A DNA stretch of 64,000 nucleotides from Candidatus Nanoarchaeia archaeon (GTDB taxonomy: Archaea > Nanobdellota > Nanobdellia > Woesearchaeales > JACPBV01). The notes below the pieces were generated by a model that was not told where the DNA came from, ran no database searches, and saw nothing but the letters and a program-made list of their open reading frames with translations. Position 1 is the stretch's first letter, and the number at the start of each line of letters is the position of its first letter. Position numbers and translations under genes: made by a program. The stretch is taken from positions 115,365 to 179,364 of the forward strand of contig JANQNH010000004.1 of assembly GCA_028279655.1 (NCBI GenBank). Reading direction: 5' to 3'. Of the stretch, positions 51,167 to 60,810 are shown piece by piece.

Positions 51167-52369
51167 TCAGATATCTTCAAAGCTTGGAAGCTTCTCACCT
51201 TGCTCATTCGTCTTCTCTGGTTCTGCCTTAGGGACATCTGCTTTCTGAACACCATCAGTTATCTCCTCTGCACTAGAACTTTCAACAACAGAATCTTCCT
51301 CAACCACAGGCTTCTCTTCTGTCTTTTGATCTTCAACTGGTTTTGCCTCACTCGGAGCTTCTGTTACTCCCTCAGCTTTAAGCCTTTTGATCTCTTCCTT
51401 AGGGTCAGCTTTCGGAAAAACAAGCCTAGAAACAAACTCCAGCCTATCAAATAATTCATTTTTGTTGGTCCTTCCAACAACCCTCACAATATTCCCTAGC
51501 AGCTCTGTTTTTACCTCTTCAAATCTTTCAGGATTGTCTTTGTACTCTAATATCTTGGAATGGTCCATCTCTAAAAGGTTCTCAGCCTGCTTTCTGAAAA
51601 ATACCCCTCTTATAGTCTCTGAACCATCATCTATGATTGCATTTAAAACATATGAATAAGCGGGAGTGACTACATTATGTGCTTCACAGAAAAATCCTTC
51701 ATCTCTTTGCCTCACCCTTTTGTTGCATTCAGGACATACTTCAAAGAACCTTGGCTCAAATACCTGCACTATAGTTCCTAAGATCTCAACATCATTATCA
51801 TTTTCACTCAATTCCTCGATCTTCTTCCTGGTAGAAGAGGCTTGTTTAACCTCGCCTATTTTTTCTCCCTCAGGATTCAACTCCAGTTTACTCTTATCAT
51901 TGAGATGTATCTCAAGTCTATTGTTATTTTCCTTTGTATAACCAGAAAGCACCTTTATTATATCTCCTTCCTTCAGGTCCTTGACCAGGTCTGTCTGGCC
52001 ACCCCATAATACGATCCTTATGGTTCCAGTCTCATCTGCAACAACCAATGAAGCGACCTTGCCAGAACTTCCATCCTTCTTTTGGAACTCATTGACTGGA
52101 AATACCTGCTGCACCTTTCCTACTACCTCAACATCCCTCATCCCTGCCAGTATATTCTTTATCTGCAGTTTCCCATGCGGCTCTTCAAACAGTTTTATTC
52201 CAAGTTCATTAGCTATAATATGTGCAGCCCCTTCCTTAGAAACCAATCCCGAAAGCTGATCTGTCTTCTCCTTGATCTTAGAATTAATCTCCTCTTCAGA
52301 CAATCCAGTCTCCTTTATCTTCTCAATGATCTGCTGTAGAGGAACCTTTATCATAGAATAAGAACTCAT
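51167..52369 (-). CDS. Replication protein A (RPA), ssDNA-binding
   Basis: A 400-aa archaeal RPA-like protein. An N-terminal helical part (~10-60, with VSKEGAAHIIANELGI) is followed by an OB-fold (~72-160; VEVVGKVQQVFPVNEF ... VASLVVADETGTIRIVLW) and a second OB-fold with a zinc finger (~190-320; CPECNKRV ... FFCEAH). The last ~75 residues are acidic and low in complexity. It covers single-stranded DNA in replication and repair. AAGGATAA is in front of the ATG. Met6 is another possible start. Close to radA, its functional partner. Confidence 0.92.
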   Translation of the reverse strand: MSSYSMIKVPLQQIIEKIKETGLSEEEINSKIKEKTDQLSGLVSKEGAAHIIANELGIKLFEEPHGKLQIKNILAGMRDVEVVGKVQQVFPVNEFQKKDGSSGKVASLVVADETGTIRIVLWGGQTDLVKDLKEGDIIKVLSGYTKENNNRLEIHLNDKSKLELNPEGEKIGEVKQASSTRKKIEELSENDNDVEILGTIVQVFEPRFFEVCPECNKRVRQRDEGFFCEAHNVVTPAYSYVLNAIIDDGSETIRGVFFRKQAENLLEMDHSKILEYKDNPERFEEVKTELLGNIVRVVGRTNKNELFDRLEFVSRLVFPKADPKEEIKRLKAEGVTEAPSEAKPVEDQKTEEKPVVEEDSVVESSSAEEITDGVQKADVPKAEPEKTNEQGEKLPSFEDI

Positions 52370-52412
52370 TTATCCTTGTTTAAAAAGTTTTATGTTATAG
52401 AATATATTGGTT

Positions 52413-54110
52413 TTATTGGTTATTAAACCATAGTAGGGAGGTTATTATCTGGGATTCAGCAGCAGGGATAGTCACCTCTTTTATTATACCTTCTGAACTC
52501 AGCCCTACATCATCCTTAGCAACAACTGTGAAATAATAAGAACCTCCTTGCTCTTCATCTATTTCTAGCTGCTCATAGTCTATTTCCCACCCATCCACCT
52601 TGAACTTATATACCTTACCCTTTACTATAGGTGTATTTCCAATCTCTGGCTTGTCAATTCTGGCAGGTTCAATCTCAGTAATAACACCAAGACCAGAAGG
52701 ATTCTTCAAGATACCATAACTTTCTAAATAATCTCCTGTTGTCTCCATTATTATCTCTCCATTTACATCTCCACTGACCTTCTTCATCTCATCTATGCCC
52801 CTTGGTACTCCGGTTTTTGCTCCATACCCTTCTTCTATCTTCTTATAATATATCTCGTATTCCTTTACATCAGAAGCATCATTATTCCATACAAGATACC
52901 TTACATTATTGAATAATACTGCAGAACCATCGTCTTCTGTAAATATCTCTGTATCTGGAGGCGGAAACACATCAATAAACCTAATACCATATTTTACATT
53001 TAATGCCTCTTCTGAAAATGGACTTTTAAATGATTCATCCTTGATATCAACAATTAGGATATAATCCTTTCTATAAGCCCTGTTAACACCCTGCAAAAGT
53101 TCTTCCTCTTCCTCTTTTTCTAAAGCAAGTATATTATAGTGGTCTATTCCTTCTATTTCTTCATTTAATCTCCCAGAACAAGCCTGTAAGTCATCATCAC
53201 TTGCTTCATTGCTTCCTTCGGCTATGCATTTCTTTATGTTCTCCTCTATTTCTACTGCCTTACTGGAATAATCTTCAAAACTCTCAATAAAATTATAGTT
53301 AACCTCTGCTCTAAATGGAGGAGAGATTGCATAAATACTGCTTATATCCTCACATCTCTTTTTATTCCATACACAATCAAGATCACAGGGATCAATATTG
53401 CAATATTCCTCTTTCTTATAACCCCCACATTCTGCCTGCTCTGGACATTCCACACATTCCAACATTTCTCCACCCATATAAAGAGGAACCCACTTTCCTT
53501 TAGAAAGACAATCTCGTTCTTCATCATCTTCTATGGTTGGCCAAATCCTTTCCCTATATAGGCTGGAGTATGCAGGAATCCTGATTTTTTGTGTAGGCCT
53601 CCCAATTATCTCCAAGCCGCCCTCAATATCATTAAAATCATAATCATAATTATCAGTGGGTATCAATAATGGAGTATATGCCAGAGTATATTCATTCAAT
53701 CTATCATTTAAGAACAAAGCCATGTTCCCTACCAAACCCTTTTTTGTAGGATAACAATCATACTCTAATACTGATGATGCCATACCTCTATCAAAAATCC
53801 CTGACCAAAGGACAATATCCTGAAAAGGATAGGGCGCATTTCCACAATGGGTAGGATTGAAATACCCTCCTTTCTTACCAAAAGAGTAAACCGAATCATA
53901 GAATGAATATCTTGAAGCTTGGTCCATATAGAACAAAGCAGATTCCCCGCTTTGATATTTTCCTATCAGCTCTATCTGCTCTTCACCTATCTTCTTCTCA
54001 TGGTTTGCCTTCTGAAAAGCCCCAGTAAGGGCATATATCAGGATAAAAGTTGTAAATATCAATATTGTAACCGACAAGAATATCCCTTTTTTTCCGAATC
54101 TTTTTTTCAT
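52413..54110 (-). CDS. Prepilin-like surface protein with cysteine-rich and FN3-like parts
   Basis: A 565-aa protein starting MKKRFGKKGIFLSV, a K-rich N-terminus directly before one helix (~9-31), the prepilin-like pattern of this cluster. ATG 54110 overlaps the stop of the previous gene (ATGA); the longer reading is rejected. A cysteine-rich part (~215-260, ECVECPEQAECGGYKKEEYC, then CDLDCVWNKKRC) resembles the PSI-like unit of the giant proteins at 2-16 kb. The C-terminus (~390-555) has FN3-like strands. Last gene of the minus-strand cluster. Function unknown; outside, one-helix anchor. Confidence 0.78.
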   Translation of the reverse strand: MKKRFGKKGIFLSVTILIFTTFILIYALTGAFQKANHEKKIGEEQIELIGKYQSGESALFYMDQASRYSFYDSVYSFGKKGGYFNPTHCGNAPYPFQDIVLWSGIFDRGMASSVLEYDCYPTKKGLVGNMALFLNDRLNEYTLAYTPLLIPTDNYDYDFNDIEGGLEIIGRPTQKIRIPAYSSLYRERIWPTIEDDEERDCLSKGKWVPLYMGGEMLECVECPEQAECGGYKKEEYCNIDPCDLDCVWNKKRCEDISSIYAISPPFRAEVNYNFIESFEDYSSKAVEIEENIKKCIAEGSNEASDDDLQACSGRLNEEIEGIDHYNILALEKEEEEELLQGVNRAYRKDYILIVDIKDESFKSPFSEEALNVKYGIRFIDVFPPPDTEIFTEDDGSAVLFNNVRYLVWNNDASDVKEYEIYYKKIEEGYGAKTGVPRGIDEMKKVSGDVNGEIIMETTGDYLESYGILKNPSGLGVITEIEPARIDKPEIGNTPIVKGKVYKFKVDGWEIDYEQLEIDEEQGGSYYFTVVAKDDVGLSSEGIIKEVTIPAAESQIITSLLWFNNQ

Positions 54111-55225
54111 TTCTCCATACTCAACCCAACAACATCCAAGAGGTCCTTGGTATTTATAAAGCATTTATTCTCATTTTCATTAACACTTTCTGGCCAAATA
54201 GTGTTCTTATCCTCTTTACACATTAATGTACCATATGAAGTTTCTACAGTTTCACATGTATTAGGGCAATGTGTTGGTCTCCTGCATTTACATATCTTTT
54301 GGCTTGTCCAATAGTTGTACGCTCCTATTTGTTGTGCACTCTTGGCGTTGTGATATGAGCCCCAATAAGTCCAAGTTTCTCCTTGGAAGTCTCTTATCTG
54401 TTCACCTGCTTTATTCTCATGAGATATATCATTTATTTTATCATAAATTGGATCTAAGAGATTGGATTTGCTATCATCTTCTTTTCCTTCTAATTCATTG
54501 CAATTTTTTATAATTGCAGCCGCAGATTGTATGTTGAATGCTTCTTTTGCTATGAAATATTTAGAATTTCTTTCTTTGCCGTCTTCACAATAGGTTATTC
54601 CACCTCTTACTTCAATCTTACAATAGCAATCCTTTATTTTGAAGTGAGTTATCTGGTTGTCAATTCCCCAAGCAACCCATGTTTCTCCGGCAAAGTTGTA
54701 TAAAACCTGTCCTGCCTCCATATTGTCTATCATTGACTTTATGTCTACTTCATTCTCTACTAGCTCTACTTCTATTGTTCCCCCATTAAGCGAAGGAATC
54801 TCTACAATAGATAACACATCATCCTCAAAGAGAGGTTTTCCATAGAGGTCTATCTCATCACCATTTGGATAAACAACCCTAATAGCATAATTCTCTTTTA
54901 AGCTTATTAAATCAATTTGTCCATTCAGACCAATCTGCACCCTTACCTCTTCCCTTAACTCCTCTGAATTCTCTCCCAAAGCGACCAAGTCTGCAAATAA
55001 CATCTTCTGGCCATCAACCTCTATAGGAGTTCTAAGGGTGGTAAGCAGATGATGATTTGAAGATATAGACACAGAATCACTGCTTATATCATAAACACCG
55101 AGCTCTCCAGCAAGACTGAATAGAATAAAGAATACTAACCCAACTATACAAAAAGCAATAAAAGCGACAAGTAATACAATAGGATCAAATAAAAACCCCT
55201 TATTGTTTTTCATTATTTTCAGCAT
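54107..55225 (-). CDS. Prepilin-like membrane-anchored protein with internal repeat
   Basis: A 372-aa protein with NNKGFLFDPIVLL followed by a helix (~12-38). The start at 55225 is six bases after AGGT and three after the upstream stop; Met5 is an alternative. Two related units, FAGETWVAWG ... CYCKIEVRGGITYC and FQGETWTYWG ... CKCRRPTHCP...GTLMC, show an internal duplication (~175-230 and ~285-350). Cysteine-rich outside domain; function unknown. Confidence 0.72.
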   Translation of the reverse strand: MLKIMKNNKGFLFDPIVLLVAFIAFCIVGLVFFILFSLAGELGVYDISSDSVSISSNHHLLTTLRTPIEVDGQKMLFADLVALGENSEELREEVRVQIGLNGQIDLISLKENYAIRVVYPNGDEIDLYGKPLFEDDVLSIVEIPSLNGGTIEVELVENEVDIKSMIDNMEAGQVLYNFAGETWVAWGIDNQITHFKIKDCYCKIEVRGGITYCEDGKERNSKYFIAKEAFNIQSAAAIIKNCNELEGKEDDSKSNLLDPIYDKINDISHENKAGEQIRDFQGETWTYWGSYHNAKSAQQIGAYNYWTSQKICKCRRPTHCPNTCETVETSYGTLMCKEDKNTIWPESVNENENKCFINTKDLLDVVGLSMEK

Positions 55226-55228
55226 TTT

Positions 55229-55768
55229 TTACCTGTTGGGTATTATTACAGTTATCTCGAGTGTTCCAGGAATTAACTCTTCGCCTTTTTTTATTAGAAC
55301 CTTGAATACCTGATTTTTAGCCTGGTAACCTCCAACACCCTTGCTCCAGCCTGCTTTGTATCTGGGAATCCATTCGCGATATTTCTCTTTATTGTAATGA
55401 ATTGGGTCATATTGCATTTCCCCCTCTTTAAGGATGATCTCTGCAGCTGCACGTTTATTTTCTTCTCCATAATGCATGACTCTGTTTAATGATTCTTCCA
55501 TGGATCCACTTTCAAAATTCTCAAAGTCTAAAATACCAGGATATAGTCTATCAATCTCCTCATCATAAAACCATAATTCATTATCAGAGTATAGGATCCT
55601 GCTTAATATCGTTGCAATTTCTACATCAAACGTATCTATGTCTTTATCAACATGTACAATCAGGAACACAAATGAAGCAACAGCAATAACATAGAAAATA
55701 ACCAGGATATGATAGATTACGTTAAGTCCTATAAAATCCCCTCTTTTATCTCTCAAAGACCTATTCAT
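55229..55768 (-). CDS. Prepilin-like membrane-anchored protein, 179 aa
   Basis: Starts MNRSLRDKRGDFIGLN, then a helix (~17-43), then a ~135-aa outer domain. The KRG before the helix fits the cluster pattern. Its start overlaps the end of the upstream gene by 8 bp. The outside part is helical in the first half (EIATILSRILYSDNE) and beta-like at the end (EITVIIPNR). No family recognised. Confidence 0.7.
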   Translation of the reverse strand: MNRSLRDKRGDFIGLNVIYHILVIFYVIAVASFVFLIVHVDKDIDTFDVEIATILSRILYSDNELWFYDEEIDRLYPGILDFENFESGSMEESLNRVMHYGEENKRAAAEIILKEGEMQYDPIHYNKEKYREWIPRYKAGWSKGVGGYQAKNQVFKVLIKKGEELIPGTLEITVIIPNR

Positions 55769-56792
55769 AGTATTTCTCTACCCCACTATATATCCCTTTA
55801 TGCACTTTCTCGATTCCTTCCTTTAGTCTTTCAATCCTTTCACTATCTAGGTTTCCGACCTCTATTACAATGCCCATTTTATCATTATCAAGTATCTCTT
55901 CATACTCTTCCTTAGCATACTCTGGATTAACAGGAACTATGTTGCCTCCAAGGAATATTTTATCCAGGTGATCATCAGAAAGAAGTTCATTGAATATAAA
56001 ACAAGCAAACTTCTTCCTTCCTTCTATCAATTGATCGTCTCCTTCTTTTGAGAAATAGATCTTTATGTTATTGCCGGTAAGATAATCCTCAGCCTGTAAG
56101 CTTATAACTACATCACTATCATGTATCAAACCCTTTACATCCGTAGAGCTCTTTCTCTCGCGGTCTTCTGTAGAATCTATGTCCTTTATTGTAGTCTCTC
56201 GGTTGTCAAATCTATAATAAAGAGAACGCCCTATAGAGCCAAGAGCTTCGGATATATCCTCCCTTTCATCCAATGAAAAATCAATCAAAAAGGACATCTG
56301 TTTCCAACCGGGATTCTGTGTATCAATATCAGGACACCCAATGAATTTTAGCTTATTTTTTACATCTTTTTTTATCTCAACAGTATCCAATGCCTTCTGA
56401 AAAACAATCTTATTGCTATTTTCTATCCCTTCCTTCTCCAAAGACATATCCAGATTAGTAGCATATGGGTGATAGGTGCTTACCGAACTGGACTCATCAT
56501 CTATTTCCTCAATATCTGCTCTGTTTTCATCAAATTTTAGGTTATATTCATCAAGACCTTCTCTTTTATACTCATAATAAACCTCTCCAGGAGCAGAGTA
56601 TACAGTATTCGCATCAAATGCAGCTTCTCCAGAGAAATAAAGCTTATCATAAAAAGTATCAGCAACAACAGAACGAACATAAACCCCCATTGCTATAATT
56701 GCACTAAAAGCAATGATCCATTTGATTATCACAAAATAACTCTCAATATCTCCTGCTGCCTTCTTGCTTGAAAATAACCCTCTTTTTTTCAT
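55761..56792 (-). CDS. Membrane-anchored protein with a degenerate amidase_3-like domain
   Basis: A 343-aa protein. KKRGLFSSKKAAGD precedes one helix (~23-45). Residues ~165-300 have the outline of N-acetylmuramoyl-L-alanine amidase (Amidase_3): FLIDFSLDEREDI in the place of IDPGHGGxDxG, a TxxDxxSTEDRERK...TDVKG segment and DVVISLQAED in the place of FISIHANA. The zinc-ligand histidines are replaced (F/S and Q), so it is probably not an active hydrolase. This relation is my reading and needs a profile search. Part of the prepilin-like cluster. Confidence 0.6.
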   Translation of the reverse strand: MKKRGLFSSKKAAGDIESYFVIIKWIIAFSAIIAMGVYVRSVVADTFYDKLYFSGEAAFDANTVYSAPGEVYYEYKREGLDEYNLKFDENRADIEEIDDESSSVSTYHPYATNLDMSLEKEGIENSNKIVFQKALDTVEIKKDVKNKLKFIGCPDIDTQNPGWKQMSFLIDFSLDEREDISEALGSIGRSLYYRFDNRETTIKDIDSTEDRERKSSTDVKGLIHDSDVVISLQAEDYLTGNNIKIYFSKEGDDQLIEGRKKFACFIFNELLSDDHLDKIFLGGNIVPVNPEYAKEEYEEILDNDKMGIVIEVGNLDSERIERLKEGIEKVHKGIYSGVEKYYE

Positions 56793-56810
56793 ACTGATTC
56801 AAAAGAATAT

Positions 56811-57635
56811 TCACTTTTCCCCATATTTGCTGATCATCTGCTCTTTCCTATCATCCAATATAGTCTTTCCTCCACCTTCAGGATGTAATTCCGATGTTAT
56901 AAAAATATAGTTTATACCATTGTCTACAATCTTTTCAACATATAGTTTTCTACTTCCTATGTCCCTATCCCAATAATAGTTATCGCACTGGCCATACAGA
57001 TAAAAAAAGGAGTATCCGTTCCTAAAACCATAGGTAAATGATGCATAGCGATAGAGCCCATTTATCTTCTTGCCACCAAGATTTTTCCATATATGAACAG
57101 GATATTCATACATCTCCCCCAGACCCTTGTCCAGGAATGGTGCAATTATATAATCAACATCTTCAAGAGACCTGCATTCAATCAGTTCAACATTATAGTC
57201 TCCATTTTTCTTCATTAAGTCATCATTATTTGTAAACAAACAAATACAAGCACTATTCTCACATTTCGTGCCCTCTGTTCCATCCCTTCTGGTTGGTTTT
57301 CTTACTGCCTCATCTTCACACCTATCTGTTACTACACTATTATCCCAGCCCTTGTTAAACCCAACTATCACAAAATCAGAAGGAAGATAAAAAGGAAAAT
57401 TCCTTTGGATATCAACTAAATTCCCCCTCTTAGAAAGGCCTTCAACAACATTCGCCAGAGCAATAAAGTTATTCTGGGCCATCTCCCTATTCTTCTCACC
57501 AAAATACATAACCCCAAAAGCAACAACAAACCCAAGGATTAAAAGAACAACCACTGCACCAAGGATATTTCCAACTAGAGCTACCCCCGGCATCGTAATT
57601 ACCCTGCCTTTTTTATATAATCTCCCAAATACCAT
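56811..57635 (-). CDS. Prepilin-like membrane-anchored protein, 274 aa
   Basis: Starts MVFGRLYKKGRVITMPG, then a long helix (~17-45). The outer domain has six cysteines, among them the close group KCENSACICLF, and is rich in Tyr and Asp. A TATA box at 57659-57666, 27 nt before the ATG, marks the head of a transcript that runs down to 52413. Met15 is an alternative start that would lose the KKG. No family recognised. Confidence 0.7.
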   Translation of the reverse strand: MVFGRLYKKGRVITMPGVALVGNILGAVVVLLILGFVVAFGVMYFGEKNREMAQNNFIALANVVEGLSKRGNLVDIQRNFPFYLPSDFVIVGFNKGWDNSVVTDRCEDEAVRKPTRRDGTEGTKCENSACICLFTNNDDLMKKNGDYNVELIECRSLEDVDYIIAPFLDKGLGEMYEYPVHIWKNLGGKKINGLYRYASFTYGFRNGYSFFYLYGQCDNYYWDRDIGSRKLYVEKIVDNGINYIFITSELHPEGGGKTILDDRKEQMISKYGEK

Positions 57636-57658
57636 TATTTAACATATTTACACTTTTA

Positions 57659-57666
57659 GTTTATAA
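57659..57666 (-). promoter_or_regulatory. TATA box within the prepilin-like cluster
   Basis: On the minus strand TTATAAAC, 27 nt before the ATG at 57635; leaderless start predicted for the 57635-52413 operon. Confidence 0.55.
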
Positions 57667-57678
57667 CTTTTTTGATAT

Positions 57679-58170
57679 TTAGCTAAGAATTCTCTTTTTA
57701 TACAGGAAGATTGAGACTAATTCCTTACTATATTCCTTATCGTCTTCCTCACATTCTGTTTTCGTGCCCTTCAATACCCATCCAGATTCATAAGTAATGC
57801 AACATTCTTTGAACTTCCCCTTATATTCACTGGGAATATCCTTCTCCTTCAATACATAAAAACGATCCCCATCTGTATCCTCAGTATACTGGGCATATAC
57901 TCCAGCATTTGGGGTATCAGGACAATTATCACAGTGATCAGGATAACCATCTTTATCTCTATCAGGCCAAGGCATTCCTTTCCCTTCTGCTTTTATCTGT
58001 TCAGCTTCGCAAGCATCAAGTTTTGTTTGCATGAATTTTGATGCGGTTTGTTCTGAAAAATTACCAGTTCCTCTGCCAAATATGAAACTTACTATTACAA
58101 AAGCCAATAATGCGATAGCAAAAGTAACAACCACCCACTGGGTATTTTCCATACCTTTTTTTGATTTCAT
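57679..58170 (-). CDS. Prepilin-like protein with a D-rich (TSP3-like) loop, 163 aa
   Basis: KSKKGMENTQ precedes one helix (~12-31). The outer part holds DRDKDGYPDHCDNCPDTPN, a thrombospondin type 3-like calcium-binding loop with cysteines, then ECCITYESG. The CC-I-T pattern recurs in the two following small proteins. It begins three bases after the stop of the 76-aa gene upstream and is probably in its operon. Confidence 0.72.
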   Translation of the reverse strand: MKSKKGMENTQWVVVTFAIALLAFVIVSFIFGRGTGNFSEQTASKFMQTKLDACEAEQIKAEGKGMPWPDRDKDGYPDHCDNCPDTPNAGVYAQYTEDTDGDRFYVLKEKDIPSEYKGKFKECCITYESGWVLKGTKTECEEDDKEYSKELVSIFLYKKRILS

Positions 58171-58173
58171 CCT

Positions 58174-58404
58174 TTATCCTCCTTCTGTTATGCAGCATAC
58201 CTCATTTTCCCCACATCCAGACAAAAAAACCCCCTCACCATAACATTCAGCAAGATTAACACATTTTCCTCCACCACTTTCGCAAGAAGTACTCTTTATG
58301 TAGGAACCGCTTCCTCTAGCTAGTATGATGCTGACTATAACCAGCGCAATTAAAGCTATTGTAAACACAATGATTGTATTAATTGCTAATCCTTTTTTTC
58401 TCAT
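58174..58404 (-). CDS. Small prepilin-like protein, 76 aa
   Basis: Starts MRKKGLAINTIIVF, helix ~8-28, then a short outer part with six cysteines ending VCCITEGG. The ATG overlaps the stop of the upstream gene (ATGA), so a longer reading (58422) is rejected. The N-terminus KKG-x-x-IN-T-I-I is close to the classical archaeal class III signal. Function unknown. Confidence 0.72.
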   Translation of the reverse strand: MRKKGLAINTIIVFTIALIALVIVSIILARGSGSYIKSTSCESGGGKCVNLAECYGEGVFLSGCGENEVCCITEGG

Positions 58405-58706
58405 CCTAAAGAAACACAACATTGTCCAGGACTGACCTCTTTTCCATCTTCTTTTTTAATTAAATACCCTTCTCCTTCCTTAACAACCTCTTTACAGGGA
58501 TAAGCAATCACAGTAATCTGTTTGCCATCTGGACACCCTTTCCCAAGATTATCCGACATACAAACGCCCCCTCTTGCACTACACGTAGACCCTTTTACAA
58601 AACTTACACTTCCCCCATAGAATATCCATATGACCACTATTAATACGATCAGTGCAATCGCTGCAATTACAATCATGTTCAAAGACAATCCTTGACCCTT
58701 TTTCAT
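58401..58706 (-). CDS. Small prepilin-like protein, 101 aa
   Basis: Starts MKKGQGLSLNMIVIAAIALI, the KKGQGLSLN pattern typical of archaeal class III signals. Start 58706 follows GGTGATT by few bases. Outer part ~70 aa, with five cysteines and the end QCCVSLG. It heads a small operon (three CC-ending proteins) with TATA at 58736-58748. Confidence 0.75.
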   Translation of the reverse strand: MKKGQGLSLNMIVIAAIALIVLIVVIWIFYGGSVSFVKGSTCSARGGVCMSDNLGKGCPDGKQITVIAYPCKEVVKEGEGYLIKKEDGKEVSPGQCCVSLG

Positions 58707-58735
58707 AATCACCACTTTAAACCTCAATAGCTACT

Positions 58736-58748
58736 GATTTATTTAAAT
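58736..58748 (-). promoter_or_regulatory. TATA box of the three-gene CC-protein operon
   Basis: On the minus strand GATTTAAATAAAT, about 35 nt before the ATG at 58706. Confidence 0.5.
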
Positions 58749-58752
58749 CTTT

Positions 58753-60810
58753 TCAATCGTTTGGATTATTCGCATAACAACAGATGTCCTTTCCATTGTT
58801 TAATTCATATGAATCTGCATATGCATATAGGTTATCTATAAGATCTGTTTTTATAATATTCTTATTTATCTCATATTTACAGGCACGTATACGAGATGAT
58901 TCACTTGCCCCCTTATATTCTCCATTAACTATGGTTCCTGTTGCAAAAGTAAGGTCATATTGATCCCAACTCCAACATGAATTTTTCACCATCTCCACTG
59001 TTAAGGAATCTTCTGGATCTATAGCATTTAAATTAAGAGAATAAGAAGTACTTATCTTCTTCTCTTTTTCTCTTTCCTCAACCACAGTTGTTGGCTTGAC
59101 TGGGCATACGGCTGTCCCAGTCTCTTCCTCCTCGGGTTCTTCTACAGGATTTTTAGTGTAACAACATATCTCATTTTCTCCTACTTCAATTGAGGCTATA
59201 TGATCATAGTCATTTTTTATGAATCCTGTTGCTTTTATTTTTCTCATTTCAAGCGTACAAGCATTTTCACGAAGCGATTCTGTGCTGCCTTTATATGTAC
59301 CACTTAATATAGTTCCAGTCTTAAAGGTTAGATCATATTCCTGCCAGTTAACACACTTCTCTTGTACCTCTTCTTTAGATATTGTAACCTCTTCCTGTGC
59401 ATAATAATCAGAAGAGTATCTAGTGCTTATCTTTTTCTCATTTTCTGCAATAAGCTTTTCCTTGTATTCAGGATACATTAAAGACTTGATGTCATCTGCA
59501 GTAAAAGCTTTCCGATTTTTATAGTAACAACATATATTCTTACCATCTCCCGATTGTTCTGCAGCAACACGATTATAATTATTATCCATAAAGCCTTGAT
59601 TTTTGACAAATACGGCTTCCCTATTACACGCACTGCTGCGGTCTGTTAGCTTTTCTCCTCTATACCCCCCCTCTGATTCAACGCCAGTAACAAACGTTAG
59701 ATCATATTTATACCACAAACCACATTTTTCCTTCACATATTCCTCTGAGACAGTGCTCCTGTCTTTAGCAGTAAAATCTGAGGAGTAGTATGTACTTATC
59801 TTCTCTTCTACAGGGCGTTTATACTCCCTAGAACCTATATCTACAACAAAGAAGCTGGACTTAGAATCAAAACGATCCCCAGAAATGCAGTCCTCCCTGG
59901 TATAATCAGTATCAACATAGAAGCAAGAGTCACCAGTAGGAAATGTAATGCATATGCCTTTATCATCTAGATTTCCATGGTAAAGGTTATCCACCCAGGA
60001 GGTATAGAAGATAGGATAGATCATTGCTCTTTGAGCTTCTGCAATCTTAAAGCACCCCTTCCTTGTTATTATAATCTCACTGTTTGCCTCTTTCCTGATA
60101 AGTTCATCTTTACATATCCTACTGTCACAAACCTTGTCCATATACAGCCCAGTATGACCATAATCCGATAACTCCCAATATAACTCGCTCCATAGTTTCT
60201 TATCAGCACCATCATTATAAATTGCTATATAATACCTTGTGCTATAGTAAAGGATACATGCACCAAAGTCTTCTTCATTCTCCTCGGTTATAGAAAGGCT
60301 GTCATCCATATAAAAATAACTTCTAGTAGTACGTGTACAGGGAGGATCAAAACTCTTCCATTCATTACCTTCACTGGTCCATAGTTTTGCAGAGTTACAT
60401 AGACATTTCTTTGTAACAACAGTTACATCATTCTCACCCTTACAGAAAGGAGTTTTCAATTCCCCTTCTTCAATAACAAGAGAATCACAGTTATCTTTAA
60501 ATTTTTTATACTCCTCTGGAAAACAAAGTTCACAATCATCACATAACTTACGTATCTCTCTGTTTCTCGCAGGATCAGGATTTTTGAAAAAAGAGGCTAA
60601 GGTCTCCTCATAATATTTCAAGGTGACGCCTGTTTCCTTGCACTTTCCCTTCAACCCCAACACTTCAAAGAATGTGTTTTCTGCTAAGTTTAATTGGGGC
60701 CACAAAGCAATAAAGATCACAGCTATCACCAATAGAATCCAAAACATCCTAGAAGTATAAAAAGGCACACCTCCTTTTCTATTATTGATTAATCCAATTT
60801 TATGATTCAT
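58753..60810 (-). CDS. Large prepilin-like protein with three ~96-aa tandem repeats
   Basis: A 685-aa protein: NNRKGGVPFYTSR before one helix (~22-38), a cysteine-rich part (~55-310) and three repeats at ~336-431, ~459-554 and ~584-681. Each repeat has the pattern KISTxYS ... CxxWxxYDLTFxTG ... GxYxG ... ACxxE ... GxxICCYxxN. The linker between repeats 2 and 3 is acidic. The segment GKCKETGVTLKYY after the helix is shared with the 126-aa protein next to it, so they are partly paralogous. I know no name for this repeat. Secreted, function unknown. Confidence 0.8.
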   Translation of the reverse strand: MNHKIGLINNRKGGVPFYTSRMFWILLVIAVIFIALWPQLNLAENTFFEVLGLKGKCKETGVTLKYYEETLASFFKNPDPARNREIRKLCDDCELCFPEEYKKFKDNCDSLVIEEGELKTPFCKGENDVTVVTKKCLCNSAKLWTSEGNEWKSFDPPCTRTTRSYFYMDDSLSITEENEEDFGACILYYSTRYYIAIYNDGADKKLWSELYWELSDYGHTGLYMDKVCDSRICKDELIRKEANSEIIITRKGCFKIAEAQRAMIYPIFYTSWVDNLYHGNLDDKGICITFPTGDSCFYVDTDYTREDCISGDRFDSKSSFFVVDIGSREYKRPVEEKISTYYSSDFTAKDRSTVSEEYVKEKCGLWYKYDLTFVTGVESEGGYRGEKLTDRSSACNREAVFVKNQGFMDNNYNRVAAEQSGDGKNICCYYKNRKAFTADDIKSLMYPEYKEKLIAENEKKISTRYSSDYYAQEEVTISKEEVQEKCVNWQEYDLTFKTGTILSGTYKGSTESLRENACTLEMRKIKATGFIKNDYDHIASIEVGENEICCYTKNPVEEPEEEETGTAVCPVKPTTVVEEREKEKKISTSYSLNLNAIDPEDSLTVEMVKNSCWSWDQYDLTFATGTIVNGEYKGASESSRIRACKYEINKNIIKTDLIDNLYAYADSYELNNGKDICCYANNPND

